From a virus: 39,130 nt of DNA. Both the position numbers and the translations under genes were made by a program. A model generated the notes under the pieces. The model was given only the letters and a program-made list of their open reading frames with translations, was not told the DNA's origin and ran no database searches. Location: positions 1 through 39,130 of IMG/VR virus record IMGVR_UViG_3300010400_000035. One strand, written 5' to 3'. This document shows positions 21,888-30,185 of the stretch, one piece after another; the stretch's first letter is position 1, and each line of letters begins with the position of its first letter.

Positions 21888-22532
21888 ATGAAATACTTCA
21901 CCCTTCCGCTCTTCAGATTCATCACGCCGGTGTTCGCGTTCATTCTCATGTTCGCAGTCGCGGCTTTCGCCCAGGGAGACAGACCCATGTTGGAACAAAT
22001 CGAAAAAGGAGTCCTCGCGCATCTTGAAGCCAAAGTGCTGATGCCCGCGCGGCAGATGAGCGTGGAGAAAACCGGGGCGGGTGGCACGGGTGCGAAATCC
22101 CTTTCGGTGCCCAGTCTGGGTGTTGCGATTGAAGCGGGCAGGCTGACGCCGAACAACGCGCTCAAAACGGTTTTCAGGAACGACCTGCGGCTCTTCGTCT
22201 ATCTGGACTTTTCAAGTCTGCGGGATGAAGCGGCCGTGAGGCATGGTCTTTACCCGTTCGTGCTTTCGACGATGTCGTTTCTATCCGGGCAGGATTTGGG
22301 TCTCAATATCTCTCCACTGGTGCCGGTGCAGTTTCAGAACACCACCGAACAGGCGGACATGGATCTGGGCAGGATGAACTTCATGATCGAGTTTTCCACC
22401 TCGTACTACTTCAACAGGCTGGACGATGAAGCTGCTTCGACTTTGCTTAGAGCGGGCATCGATTACCTCTTGAAACCCGGTGACGATGAAGCCGACATGC
22501 AGGGCAGGGTGGGCGAAAACTTCCCTAGTTAA
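21888..22532 (+). CDS. gp37-like neck/tail protein (DUF1834) with signal-peptide-like N-terminus
   Basis: 214 aa. From about residue 34 (MLEQIEKGVLAHLEAKVLMP) to the end it looks like the DUF1834 (Mu gp37) family: FVYLDFSSLRDEAAVRHGLY, then FVLSTMSFLSGQDLGL. Residues 1-30 (MKYFTLPLFRFITPVFAFIL, then MFAVAAFAQGD) read as a Sec signal peptide, which is strange for a virion neck protein. Both ATG 21888 (AAGGAG) and ATG 21987 (GGGAG) have ribosome sites, so the cytoplasmic form could be made from the second. Confidence 0.75.
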   Translation: MKYFTLPLFRFITPVFAFILMFAVAAFAQGDRPMLEQIEKGVLAHLEAKVLMPARQMSVEKTGAGGTGAKSLSVPSLGVAIEAGRLTPNNALKTVFRNDLRLFVYLDFSSLRDEAAVRHGLYPFVLSTMSFLSGQDLGLNISPLVPVQFQNTTEQADMDLGRMNFMIEFSTSYYFNRLDDEAASTLLRAGIDYLLKPGDDEADMQGRVGENFPS

Positions 22533-22544
22533 ACAGCGCAGCAG

Positions 22545-22576
22545 TTAGTCCGTCACGGATTGGATAATTCGTGACG
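22545..22576 (+). promoter_or_regulatory. Candidate late promoter of the tail operon
   Basis: In a non-coding gap. TAGTCCGTCACGGATTGG (22546-22563) leads into GATAAT (22563-22568), five of six to a -10 box, in the same register as GAAAAT at 18033. Overlapping it is an inverted repeat: CGTCACGGATT (22551-22561) and AATTCGTGACG (22566-22576), ten of eleven positions. There is no recognisable -35. Transcription would start near 22575, about 45 bases before ATG 22621. Confidence 0.6.
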
Positions 22577-22620
22577 CAAGTGGCAGATTAGGAAACAAGA
22601 AATCAAGGGTGGGAATCACG

Positions 22621-22797
22621 ATGGAAACAGTCAAGGTCACAGCACTCAAAGGGACACAGTGTCCCATGGAAGGGCAGCCTCGCGCGTTCATCACGGATTC
22701 GAAAGTCGTGGAGGTTCCGGCCTCGGCCTATTACCTCCGGCTCATCCAGGACGGATCCCTCGTCATCGCGACGAGTAAGTCAAAGGTGGAATCATGA
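22621..22797 (+). CDS. gp38-like small protein (DUF2635)
   Basis: 58 aa. CPMEGQPRAFITDSKVVEVP followed by ASAYYLRLIQDGSLV is a clear DUF2635 match (Mu gp38), of unknown function, always just before the sheath gene. ATG 22621 is chosen over GTG 22609 because of GGGTGGGA upstream. Stop overlaps the sheath start as ATGA. Confidence 0.88.
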   Translation: METVKVTALKGTQCPMEGQPRAFITDSKVVEVPASAYYLRLIQDGSLVIATSKSKVES

Positions 22798-24248
22798 GCA
22801 GCAACAACATTTCATTTTCCGAAATACCGGCGACCATTCTCAAGCCGGGAACCTATTCCGAGTTCAACACCACGCTGGCCGCACGCGGACTTCCCGCGAA
22901 CGTCCAGGAGGTTTTGATCATCGGTCAGAAAACCTCTTCGGGATCCATCGCTGAAGCCGTGCCCACGAAAATCTTTTCCGAGGCCGACGCCATTCTGTAT
23001 TCCGGCAACGGTTCGATGGTGCATCGCATGGTCAAGGCGGCTTATCTCGCCAACCCGAACCTCAGTCTCTCCATCGTCAATCTTTCCGACGGCGGCTCCG
23101 GCGTTGCCGCCACCGGCACCTTCACCATCACGGGTCCCGCCACGAGCGCGGGCCTTCTGACCGTTTACATCGGCAATGAAGTGGTGACCGTCGCCATCGC
23201 CAGCGGAGACGCCAACACGGCCGTCGCCACAGCACTCAATGCCGCCATCGGTTACCTTCCCGGTCTGCCCGTCTCCGGCGGCGTCAGCTCCGGTGTGGTC
23301 ACCGTCACCGCAAAGAACAAGGGCACAGTCGGCAATCAGATTGCGCTTGCCTACACCTGCACCGCCACGGGCATCGGCGTCACCGTCGTCGCCATGGCCT
23401 CGGGTGCCACCGACCCGACGCTTCAGACCGCGCTCACGGCAGTGTATGCCAAGCGGTATCACATCATCATCTCGCCTTACAACAATCTCACCTCCGACCT
23501 CTCCACGCTGGCCACCTATTCCGGCAGCCCGGTCGCGACGCTGAAGACTCACGTCGATGCGGTTTCCGGAGCCACGGAAATGCGGCGCAGCCGCGCCGTC
23601 ATCGCGCAGAACGGTTCGCTCTCGCTCACCACCACGCTGGCGGGCAACGTGAACGACGGCCGCATTGTCCTGGCATATCTGCGCGGCACGCGCAACACGC
23701 CCTGCGAAGTTGCCGCCGCCTTCGGTGCCACCTGGGCGACGATGGACGATCCTTCGCAGCAGCTTGACTTCAAAGCGGTCAAGGGATTGCATGCGCCTCT
23801 TGTCACCACGCGCTTCTCGAAGTCCGAGCAGGAGACTTTGCTCGCGGGCGGCGTCACGCCTCTTGAAGTGGGACCCGGCGAACAGGTGCAGGTGGTTCGC
23901 GCCGTCAGCACCTATCTGCTGAATGCAGCCAGCGCACCTGATACTTCGCTTCGCGATGTCACCCAGATCACCATCATGGATTACCTGGACACGGCTGCTC
24001 GCGCACTCATCAACACCCGCTATGTGGGCGGAAAGAAAACGCCGCGCGTCAAGCGCAACATGCGTTCTGATCTGCTTGCGCTTCTGTACACGTTCGAAGA
24101 CCTCGGGTATCTCACCAACGTCGATGGCTGCAAGGATGCGCTGGTGGTCGAGGATGATGTTTCCGATCTCAATCGCGTGGACATCAAACTGCCCTGCCCG
24201 ACGACGCAGGGTCTGCATGTCATCGCCATCCGGCAGGATTTGTTTTAA
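22794..24248 (+). CDS. L: Tail sheath protein (Mu gpL-like)
   Basis: 484 aa. The N-terminus ISFSEIPATILKPGTYSEFN, the middle VNDGRIVLAYLRGTR and the end YLDTAARALINTRYVGGKKT, then PRVKRNMRSDLLALLYTFED, match sheath proteins of Mu-like phages. It forms the contractile outer tail tube, so the phage is a myovirus. Residues about 100-210 (VAATGTFTITGPATSAGLLT...) are an inserted Ig-like or beta-rich domain. Confidence 0.95.
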   Translation: MSSNNISFSEIPATILKPGTYSEFNTTLAARGLPANVQEVLIIGQKTSSGSIAEAVPTKIFSEADAILYSGNGSMVHRMVKAAYLANPNLSLSIVNLSDGGSGVAATGTFTITGPATSAGLLTVYIGNEVVTVAIASGDANTAVATALNAAIGYLPGLPVSGGVSSGVVTVTAKNKGTVGNQIALAYTCTATGIGVTVVAMASGATDPTLQTALTAVYAKRYHIIISPYNNLTSDLSTLATYSGSPVATLKTHVDAVSGATEMRRSRAVIAQNGSLSLTTTLAGNVNDGRIVLAYLRGTRNTPCEVAAAFGATWATMDDPSQQLDFKAVKGLHAPLVTTRFSKSEQETLLAGGVTPLEVGPGEQVQVVRAVSTYLLNAASAPDTSLRDVTQITIMDYLDTAARALINTRYVGGKKTPRVKRNMRSDLLALLYTFEDLGYLTNVDGCKDALVVEDDVSDLNRVDIKLPCPTTQGLHVIAIRQDLF

Positions 24249-24281
24249 CGCCCTTCACGGAGCGTTTGAAGGAGGATTGAA

Positions 24282-24638
24282 ATGACCGAATACATCTCAC
24301 GTTGTTTTCTGATGGTCAACGGCGCGGAAATCGCCGACTTCAAGACCGTCAAGGAAGGCGAGCGCGAATTGCGCGTCGCCGTTCCGCTGATGCACAAGAC
24401 CGGCTTTGCCAGCAAGACCGAGCGTCTCACGGTGATGGTGGACTATGTGCCGCCGCAGGGAACGAAAGTGAACTGGGACACCGTTGAGAACGGCACGCTC
24501 GTCATCGAACACGAAGATGGCTACCGAGTTCTCTACACCGGCGTCTGCACACTCAAGGTCGGCGAAGCCGCCATCGACGGCGACAAGGAACAGGTCATTC
24601 CCATCACGCTGGGAGCGGAAACCCGCCGGGTCGAGTAA
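24282..24638 (+). CDS. M: Tail tube protein (Mu gpM-like)
   Basis: 118 aa. FLMVNGAEIADFKTVKEGER, then VMVDYVPPQGTKVNWDTVEN and GVCTLKVGEAAIDGDKEQVI, has the tail-tube pattern of Mu gpM: an all-beta protein stacking as hexamers inside the sheath. AAGGAGG precedes ATG 24282. Its stop overlaps the next ATG by one base. Confidence 0.85.
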   Translation: MTEYISRCFLMVNGAEIADFKTVKEGERELRVAVPLMHKTGFASKTERLTVMVDYVPPQGTKVNWDTVENGTLVIEHEDGYRVLYTGVCTLKVGEAAIDGDKEQVIPITLGAETRRVE

Positions 24639-24979
24639 TGCGCGAATCGCTGAACATCAAAGGCACGCTGCTCTATGGCGTGGAATTCGAAGGCACCCTT
24701 CACAAGGACTTCGAAGTGCGGCCGCTCCTGGTCAAGGACTCCATCACGGCCGGGACGGCCTCGGTGGGCAAGTCCTCGGTTTATCACGAGGCCTGCCTGG
24801 TCGCCTGTCAGCTCGTGTCGCTGGGCACCATTCCCAAAGAGAGCATCACCGTTGACCTTCTGCTTGAAATGCTGGACGATGATTACGGCGAGATTCAGAA
24901 CGCGCGAATCGACCTTCAAAAAAAAATTCAAGGTCCAACCGCCGACTCGAAGAACTCCGATTCTTCATCCTCATCCTGA
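24638..24979 (+). CDS. Tail assembly chaperone, short form (Mu gp41-like)
   Basis: 113 aa. FEGTLHKDFEVRPLLVKDSI, then ACLVACQLVSLGTIPKESIT, is the gp41-type tail assembly protein. The unshifted frame runs past an A9 tract and ends in a low-complexity SKNSDSSSSS tail, typical of a frame that is only the non-shifted version. It guides tape-measure folding during tail assembly. Confidence 0.85.
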   Translation: MRESLNIKGTLLYGVEFEGTLHKDFEVRPLLVKDSITAGTASVGKSSVYHEACLVACQLVSLGTIPKESITVDLLLEMLDDDYGEIQNARIDLQKKIQGPTADSKNSDSSSSS

Positions 24980-25125
24980 AGCGTCAGGGATTCTCCACTG
25001 CTGAAATCGAGGCCATGCCCCAGGAGGAATTCCGGGAATATGTGAACCTCGCCGTTGATTTGAACAATGGCATCACGCCGTTCGACAAAAAGAAAATGAA
25101 GGTTCGCCCTCGTGAGCAACAGTAA
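24638..25125 (+). CDS. Tail assembly chaperone, -1 frameshift product (gp41-gp42 type)
   Basis: A AAA AAA at 24919-24925 is a classic slippery heptamer in the right phase (zero frame CAA AAA AAA ATT). After a -1 shift the frame continues AAT TCA AGG and stays open to TAA 25123-25125, adding 66 residues (LEELRFFILILKRQGFSTAE, then IEAMPQEEFREYVNLAVDLN) to the first 96. The added part has no good start of its own and overlaps the tape-measure start by 14 bases. The same -1 design is known for tail chaperones of Mu and lambda. Confidence 0.85.
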
Positions 25126-27037
25126 TCCTTCCGTATTTCTTGAACTGGGCACGCACGATGCCCGGATGCGCGAAGGGCTGACCAACGCGCAACGTTACGT
25201 CAACCGCTTCGCACAGACCGCGAAACACTCTTTCGAAACAATCCGCGAATCGGCGCACTCCCTTGAAGGTCGTGTCGCCGAGTTCGGTCTCACCGTCGGC
25301 TTTGCCGAACAGGCGGTTGAGACCGCCAAGATGACCACCGAGTTGACAAGAGCCAAGCAGACCGTCGGCGCAACGCAGGCGCAGATGGCCTCCATGCGCA
25401 CCGAGCTGAAGGATCTCTCCCGGCAGACGGGGGTGTCGGCAAAAGACCTCAATGCAATTTTCGACGACCTGCTTCACAGCGGTCTTTCGTGGGATGAAGC
25501 CCGTAACACACTTCCCGCACTGGCGATGGCCATGCGCGTGACCGGCGCGTCCGGAGAAGGACTCACCCAGGCGTTGACAGAGGCGGCGCACACCTTCAAC
25601 TTCGATCTGACCAAACCCGGAGAGGCGCTTGTTCTCCTGGACAAGATGCGCGTGGCAGCGAAGAACGGTCATGTGCAGATGGATGATCTGGCCCGCACCT
25701 TCGGCCGCGTGGGTCTCGACGCAAAGCGTGCGAACATGTCTCTCGAATCGACGCTGGCCTTGACCGAGGCCTTTTCGCATGCCGTCGCCGAACCCCGCCG
25801 CCTGAACGCCCTGCTCGATAGCACCTTCGGCCTCTTCAGCGATCGCAAGGCGATGATGCACGCGCAACGCAAATCCGGAGTGCAGTTCTTCGACAAGGAT
25901 GGCGCACGCCGCGATGTCGTGGATGTACTCGAAGATATGCGGTCGAAGTATTCCAAGTTCACCACCGAGCAGCAGCAGCAGAAGTTCATGTCGAAGATTT
26001 TCGGCGGCGATACGCAGGCCATGAAGGGCATGTCGGATCTTCTTGGCGGCAAGGCGCTGGAAGACTTCAAGGAGATTCGCGAGAAGATCCTCAAGGGTCA
26101 GGGAACCTTGAACGGTGAAATGCCCGAGGCAATGGGCACGGTACAGTCGCAGGCTGAACGGCTGGTGGCAACACTCAGAGCCGGAGCCGATGGCTTCATC
26201 GAACCCATTGAACGCGGCTTTGCCCATGTCACGAAGAAGCTGCTCGACTCTCGCAAGGATGGCGGCTTCGGTTTCAACTCCACCGCACTCATTGCAGGCG
26301 GCGTCGGCTTGACGGCCGCCGCTGTCGTTCTGGGTAGCAAGGTGAAGGGTATCTTTGGCGGCAGGCTGGGCAAACTGCTCGGCCTCTCAAACGCGGGCAG
26401 CACGGCCGCAGGCATTGCCGAAGGCAAGATGCTGGAGAAGATGACGGGCGTCAATCCCGTCTTTGTGACCAACTGGCCAAGTGGCGGCATGGGTGGCCCG
26501 AACAATTTTATTGACTCCACCCTCAGTAAATCGGCTACGGATTTTTACGCCAAGGTGGCAGCGGAAAGAATGGCTGGCATGACAGCCGCCACGACGGCGG
26601 CCGAAGTGCTGGGTGGTGTGAGCGCCGCGACCATCGCGGGCATGGCAGCCAGCGCCCTCATCATTCTGGGTGCCGGTGCCTTGTTGTACAGCGCGGTGAC
26701 GCAGAAGGGACAGGGACACGCCAGTCGCAACCTCACCGACGATTTCAATCCCGACGGCAGTCTGAAGCACAACAACTTCACCAGCTCCGTCTCGGATGCA
26801 ACGGCATACAATGCCCATGCCGGAAAAGTGGTGACGGCGCAGATGCAGCAGGAGCTGCATGGCAAGGTCGAAGAGATGTTCGGTCTTGGCAAAGGTTCCG
26901 CCGGTCATGTCAAGAACGACATCAGCATCGAGGTCAACCTGGACAAGAGCGGCCGCATGATGGCCGAGGTAACAGGACAGAACACGACGGTGAATCTCAA
27001 GCGCGGATCCTTCGGCGGTCCGTGGGACGTGCGCTGA
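25112..27037 (+). CDS. Tail tape measure protein
   Basis: 641 aa from GTG 25112. The N-terminal ~350 residues are helical (SVFLELGTHDARMREGLTNA, SAKDLNAIFDDLLHSGLSWD, MDDLARTFGRVGLDAKRAN) and match the TP901 tape-measure core. A hydrophobic stretch lies near 405-430 and another near 500-540 (AGMAASALIILGAGALLYSA), as expected for a protein that leaves the tube and enters the membrane at infection. Its length fixes the tail length. Its expression follows the frameshift gene, as usual. Confidence 0.93.
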   Translation: MSNSNPSVFLELGTHDARMREGLTNAQRYVNRFAQTAKHSFETIRESAHSLEGRVAEFGLTVGFAEQAVETAKMTTELTRAKQTVGATQAQMASMRTELKDLSRQTGVSAKDLNAIFDDLLHSGLSWDEARNTLPALAMAMRVTGASGEGLTQALTEAAHTFNFDLTKPGEALVLLDKMRVAAKNGHVQMDDLARTFGRVGLDAKRANMSLESTLALTEAFSHAVAEPRRLNALLDSTFGLFSDRKAMMHAQRKSGVQFFDKDGARRDVVDVLEDMRSKYSKFTTEQQQQKFMSKIFGGDTQAMKGMSDLLGGKALEDFKEIREKILKGQGTLNGEMPEAMGTVQSQAERLVATLRAGADGFIEPIERGFAHVTKKLLDSRKDGGFGFNSTALIAGGVGLTAAAVVLGSKVKGIFGGRLGKLLGLSNAGSTAAGIAEGKMLEKMTGVNPVFVTNWPSGGMGGPNNFIDSTLSKSATDFYAKVAAERMAGMTAATTAAEVLGGVSAATIAGMAASALIILGAGALLYSAVTQKGQGHASRNLTDDFNPDGSLKHNNFTSSVSDATAYNAHAGKVVTAQMQQELHGKVEEMFGLGKGSAGHVKNDISIEVNLDKSGRMMAEVTGQNTTVNLKRGSFGGPWDVR

Positions 27038-28317
27038 TGGCTTCCAAGTACAACGTCACGCTGAACGGCTTTCCCCTGGAGCTGGAGCATATCGACGACA
27101 CCTTCGCGCCGTCGATTGCAAAGCACGAGTTTCCCTATCGCAACGGTGCACTGCTGGAGAACCTCGGCCTCAAGGCCATAACGCACAAGTTCAAAGCCCT
27201 CTGGTTCGGCCCAACCTATCCCGCCAGCTTCGCCGTCATCGAACTCATCAAGACCACACGCGATCTGCTGGAGCTGGTGCATCCCGAACTGGGCGTGCTG
27301 CACGGCATGGTCGAGAACGTCACGGTGCATCGCGACGACCGGCAGGCAACCGCCGAGATGGATTTCGACTTCGTGCTTCAGTTCGAGGGCGATCCCAATC
27401 CCGTCCAGGTCATCAATGTGTTGGAGGCTGTCGAAGCGGCCTTCGAAGCGGGGCAGACGGCGCAAATCGATTTGATGGCCATTGAAATGCGCACGGCGCT
27501 CGGACCCGAGGCGGCCGTCATCAACAGCAAAGACCTCTCGGATGTCCTGCCATCGAGTCCGGTGCTGGGAAAGTTTTCAAGCCTCTCGTCGAATGCCAGG
27601 TCGTACATCGCCCGCGTGGACACGGTCATGCTTCAGTACGAAGCCCTGTTCAATGACACCGTGGTGCCCGACAATTCACTCGTTGCTGTTTTCAATTACG
27701 GCACCACTCTGCCAGGTCGTTTCATCGGCATCATCTCCCGCGCCATGGAGCGCGTCGCGGAGCTGAACCGTGACACTGCCGCGCCAGCATCTTCGCTGGC
27801 TCTGTTGAAAGCCAAGTTGCAGGCGGCCGAGGCCGCCGCTTCCGATTTCCCGAAGCATGTGAAAACAGCGGCCGCGCAACGGCTCACGCTGGAGACGGCC
27901 ATCACTTACCAGACCGACGAAGCCAACCGCCGCGAGCTGCGCCGCCGCGAAGGTGTGCAGTCCTTCGATGCGACGGGCAACTTCACGGCACAATCGATGC
28001 TGGGTCCCATTCTCTCGCTTTCTGATGTCGAGCTTTCCCTGGCCGCCTCACGCGCATACCTTCAGGATGCCCTGGACAACCAGCGATCGATGAGCGTGCT
28101 GAAGCAATCGGCCAAGTACCTGCTCGATCACGTCAGCTCGGTGAAGCTCGAATACGAGCGCATTGTGCAGCTCACTCTGGACAACACCATGCCCCTGCAT
28201 CTGGTCTGCCTGGTGGCGGGTCTTCCTTATTCCTATGCCGAACGCCTGCTGGCCATCAATGCGCAAATCCGTCGTCCCAACTTCACGACCGGCACTGTGA
28301 GCGTGTATGTCCGATAA
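27037..28317 (+). CDS. N: DNA circularisation/tail protein (Mu gpN-like)
   Basis: 426 aa from ATG 27037, overlapping the tape-measure stop by one base. YNVTLNGFPLELEHIDDTFA, then SIAKHEFPYRNGALLENLG and VHRDDRQATAEMDFDFVLQF, is the conserved N-terminal domain of the DNA circulation family (Mu gpN, a tail/baseplate protein). The C-terminal 230 residues are mostly helical. Confidence 0.88.
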   Translation: MASKYNVTLNGFPLELEHIDDTFAPSIAKHEFPYRNGALLENLGLKAITHKFKALWFGPTYPASFAVIELIKTTRDLLELVHPELGVLHGMVENVTVHRDDRQATAEMDFDFVLQFEGDPNPVQVINVLEAVEAAFEAGQTAQIDLMAIEMRTALGPEAAVINSKDLSDVLPSSPVLGKFSSLSSNARSYIARVDTVMLQYEALFNDTVVPDNSLVAVFNYGTTLPGRFIGIISRAMERVAELNRDTAAPASSLALLKAKLQAAEAAASDFPKHVKTAAAQRLTLETAITYQTDEANRRELRRREGVQSFDATGNFTAQSMLGPILSLSDVELSLAASRAYLQDALDNQRSMSVLKQSAKYLLDHVSSVKLEYERIVQLTLDNTMPLHLVCLVAGLPYSYAERLLAINAQIRRPNFTTGTVSVYVR

Positions 28318-29314
28318 AGTCGAACTGCGCGTCGCCGGTCTCAAGATTGAGAACTTCAAGAGTTACTCGATCACTTCCAGTCTTTACACGGCCGGAGACG
28401 CCTTCAACATGGAATTCGCGCAGCCGGAGGTTCGCGTCTCCGGAGGAATGCGCTGCGAGGTGTACGTCAACGACGCACTGGAACTCACCGGCATCATCGA
28501 CAAGGACACGCGCGGCGGCGACAAGAGTGGAAACACGCTGCGCATCGAAGGTCGTGACTTGACCGGGCTTCTCATCGACTCCTGCGTCGAGGACTTTGTC
28601 GATCTGGATGACATCAGCCTTCAAGGGCTTACAAAACTGCTTTTGAAGAAAGTGCCCTTCATCAACCGCAAGAACATCGTCTTTGCCAAAGGCCACGCGG
28701 CGGCCGGTGACGACGAGAGCGGCACACCTCCCAAGCTCGAACCCGGAGAAACCATCTTCGACGCCCTGCGCAAGTTCGCGCTGGCGCGTGGCCTTTTGTT
28801 CTTCTCCTATCCCGACGGAACGCTGGTTTTCGGAAAGCCTCTTTCCAAGGGCAAGGCTGAGTTTCAGCTCACACGCCTCAAAGCAACCGACGATACCAAC
28901 GTGCTGAAGGGTGAATGCACCAACGACCTTTCAAAACGCTTCTCCAAAATCAATGTGATTGGTCAGCAGGATGGCAGCGACCCGGAAGACGTGAACGTCG
29001 AGGCGGTGGTGAGCGATCCAACCTTTCCTTTTTACAAACCGCTCGTGCTGAACATGAACCATGACGGCGACAGCCCCGCGCGGTTTGGTCGCATGACGCT
29101 GGACCGGCAACGCTCCGAGGGTTTTCAACTGAGTTATGAAGTAGCCGGGTTTTCCCAGCAGGGGAAGAACTGGGGCATCAACCGCATGTGCAACATCGAG
29201 GACGATGTGACCGAAGTGCGCGGGACCTATCTCATTTACGGCCGCACCTTCGAACAAAACAAAGAAGGCGGGCGCACCACCAAGCTCCATCTGGGCTATC
29301 CGGGGGTGCTGTGA
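28307..29314 (+). CDS. P: Baseplate hub protein (Mu gpP/gp44-like)
   Basis: 335 aa. VELRVAGLKIENFKSYSITS, then RCEVYVNDALELTGIIDKDT and TLRIEGRDLTGLLIDSCVED, matches Mu gpP, the T4 gp27-like hub trimer that connects tube and spike. SYEVAGFSQQGKNWGINRMC near the end is also conserved. Overlaps gpN by 11 bases. Confidence 0.92.
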   Translation: MSDKVELRVAGLKIENFKSYSITSSLYTAGDAFNMEFAQPEVRVSGGMRCEVYVNDALELTGIIDKDTRGGDKSGNTLRIEGRDLTGLLIDSCVEDFVDLDDISLQGLTKLLLKKVPFINRKNIVFAKGHAAAGDDESGTPPKLEPGETIFDALRKFALARGLLFFSYPDGTLVFGKPLSKGKAEFQLTRLKATDDTNVLKGECTNDLSKRFSKINVIGQQDGSDPEDVNVEAVVSDPTFPFYKPLVLNMNHDGDSPARFGRMTLDRQRSEGFQLSYEVAGFSQQGKNWGINRMCNIEDDVTEVRGTYLIYGRTFEQNKEGGRTTKLHLGYPGVL

Positions 29315-29820
29315 TGGGTTACATCCGCGTGAAGATTGAATCGGTGGTGGACGCAGGCGCAGGGTTTCTCATGCGCATCACCGGACGCGGCCGCCCCGGT
29401 GAGCAGCTCAAGAACCGCGAGCTGATGCAGCAGTACGGTTTCACCTCGCGTCCGAAGGCGGGAGCTGAAGGCATTGCACAGGTCAAGGGCAGCAGCGTCA
29501 TCTTGATTGCCACCGATGACAGGCGTTACCGCATCGGCCTGGAAGACGGCGAGGTTGCCATTTACACCGATGAGGGCGACAAGGTGCATTTCAAACGCGA
29601 CCGTGAAATAGAAATCATCGCGGGCACAAAGCTCACCATCACCACGCCGACGTTGCAACTCAACGGCGACCTCAAGACAACCGGAAAGGTGGATGCCGAA
29701 GGCAATATCACCGGCCTTGAGATCAAGAACATTCTCGGAACAACTCTCGGCGCTCACACGCACCCTTATGTCAACGTCGCCACTCCGGCCGTCACTTCAG
29801 TCCCGATACCAGGTGCCTGA
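29314..29820 (+). CDS. Baseplate spike protein (Mu gp45 / gpV-like)
   Basis: 168 aa from ATG 29314, overlapping the gpP stop by one base. ELMQQYGFTSRPKAGAEGIA is the OB-domain signature, followed by a beta-helix (IEIIAGTKLTITTPTLQLNG) and a C-terminal GAHTHPYVNVATPAV. The H-x-H of GAHTHP matches the iron-binding tip of Mu gp45 and P2 gpV. It is the membrane-piercing needle at the tail tip. Confidence 0.93.
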   Translation: MGYIRVKIESVVDAGAGFLMRITGRGRPGEQLKNRELMQQYGFTSRPKAGAEGIAQVKGSSVILIATDDRRYRIGLEDGEVAIYTDEGDKVHFKRDREIEIIAGTKLTITTPTLQLNGDLKTTGKVDAEGNITGLEIKNILGTTLGAHTHPYVNVATPAVTSVPIPGA

Positions 29821-30185
29821 TGGACTTCTCAATCAAAACATCCGGCGGCCGTGGCATCATGACGTTCGAGAAATCCTCGAACCTTTTGACCAGCGTCTAT
29901 CTGTCGCTCATGATCCCCCTGGGCAGCTTCTTCGCCAATCCGAAATTCGGCAGCCGCCTGCACCTCTTGCGCACCATGGGCAACACCGCACGCACCGAGG
30001 CGCTCATTCCGGATTACTGCAAGGAAGCCCTGCAATGGATGCTGGACATCGGCAGGGCCAAGAGCGTCAGCGTCATCACGCAACGCGATCCAGTTGCCCT
30101 TCCCGGCCGCATCAACGCCTCGGTGTTGGTCATTCAGGCGGACAACAGCGAGGTCACCTTCAACACCTTCATTCCGGTGGTTTAA
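29820..30185 (+). CDS. Baseplate wedge protein (gp46-like)
   Basis: 121 aa. SVYLSLMIPLGSFFANPKFG, then SRLHLLRTMGNTARTEALIP, fits the gp46 (gp25-like) family of small baseplate wedge and initiator proteins. Overlaps the spike gene by one base; its stop abuts the next ATG. Confidence 0.9.
   Translation: MDFSIKTSGGRGIMTFEKSSNLLTSVYLSLMIPLGSFFANPKFGSRLHLLRTMGNTARTEALIPDYCKEALQWMLDIGRAKSVSVITQRDPVALPGRINASVLVIQADNSEVTFNTFIPVV

Noticed and set aside
22812-24218. 468-codon minus-strand open frame opposite the sheath gene
   Set aside because: Sheath gene on plus strand is unmistakable; the antisense product is rich in Gly/Arg/Asp and low-complexity, as expected from an antisense shadow.
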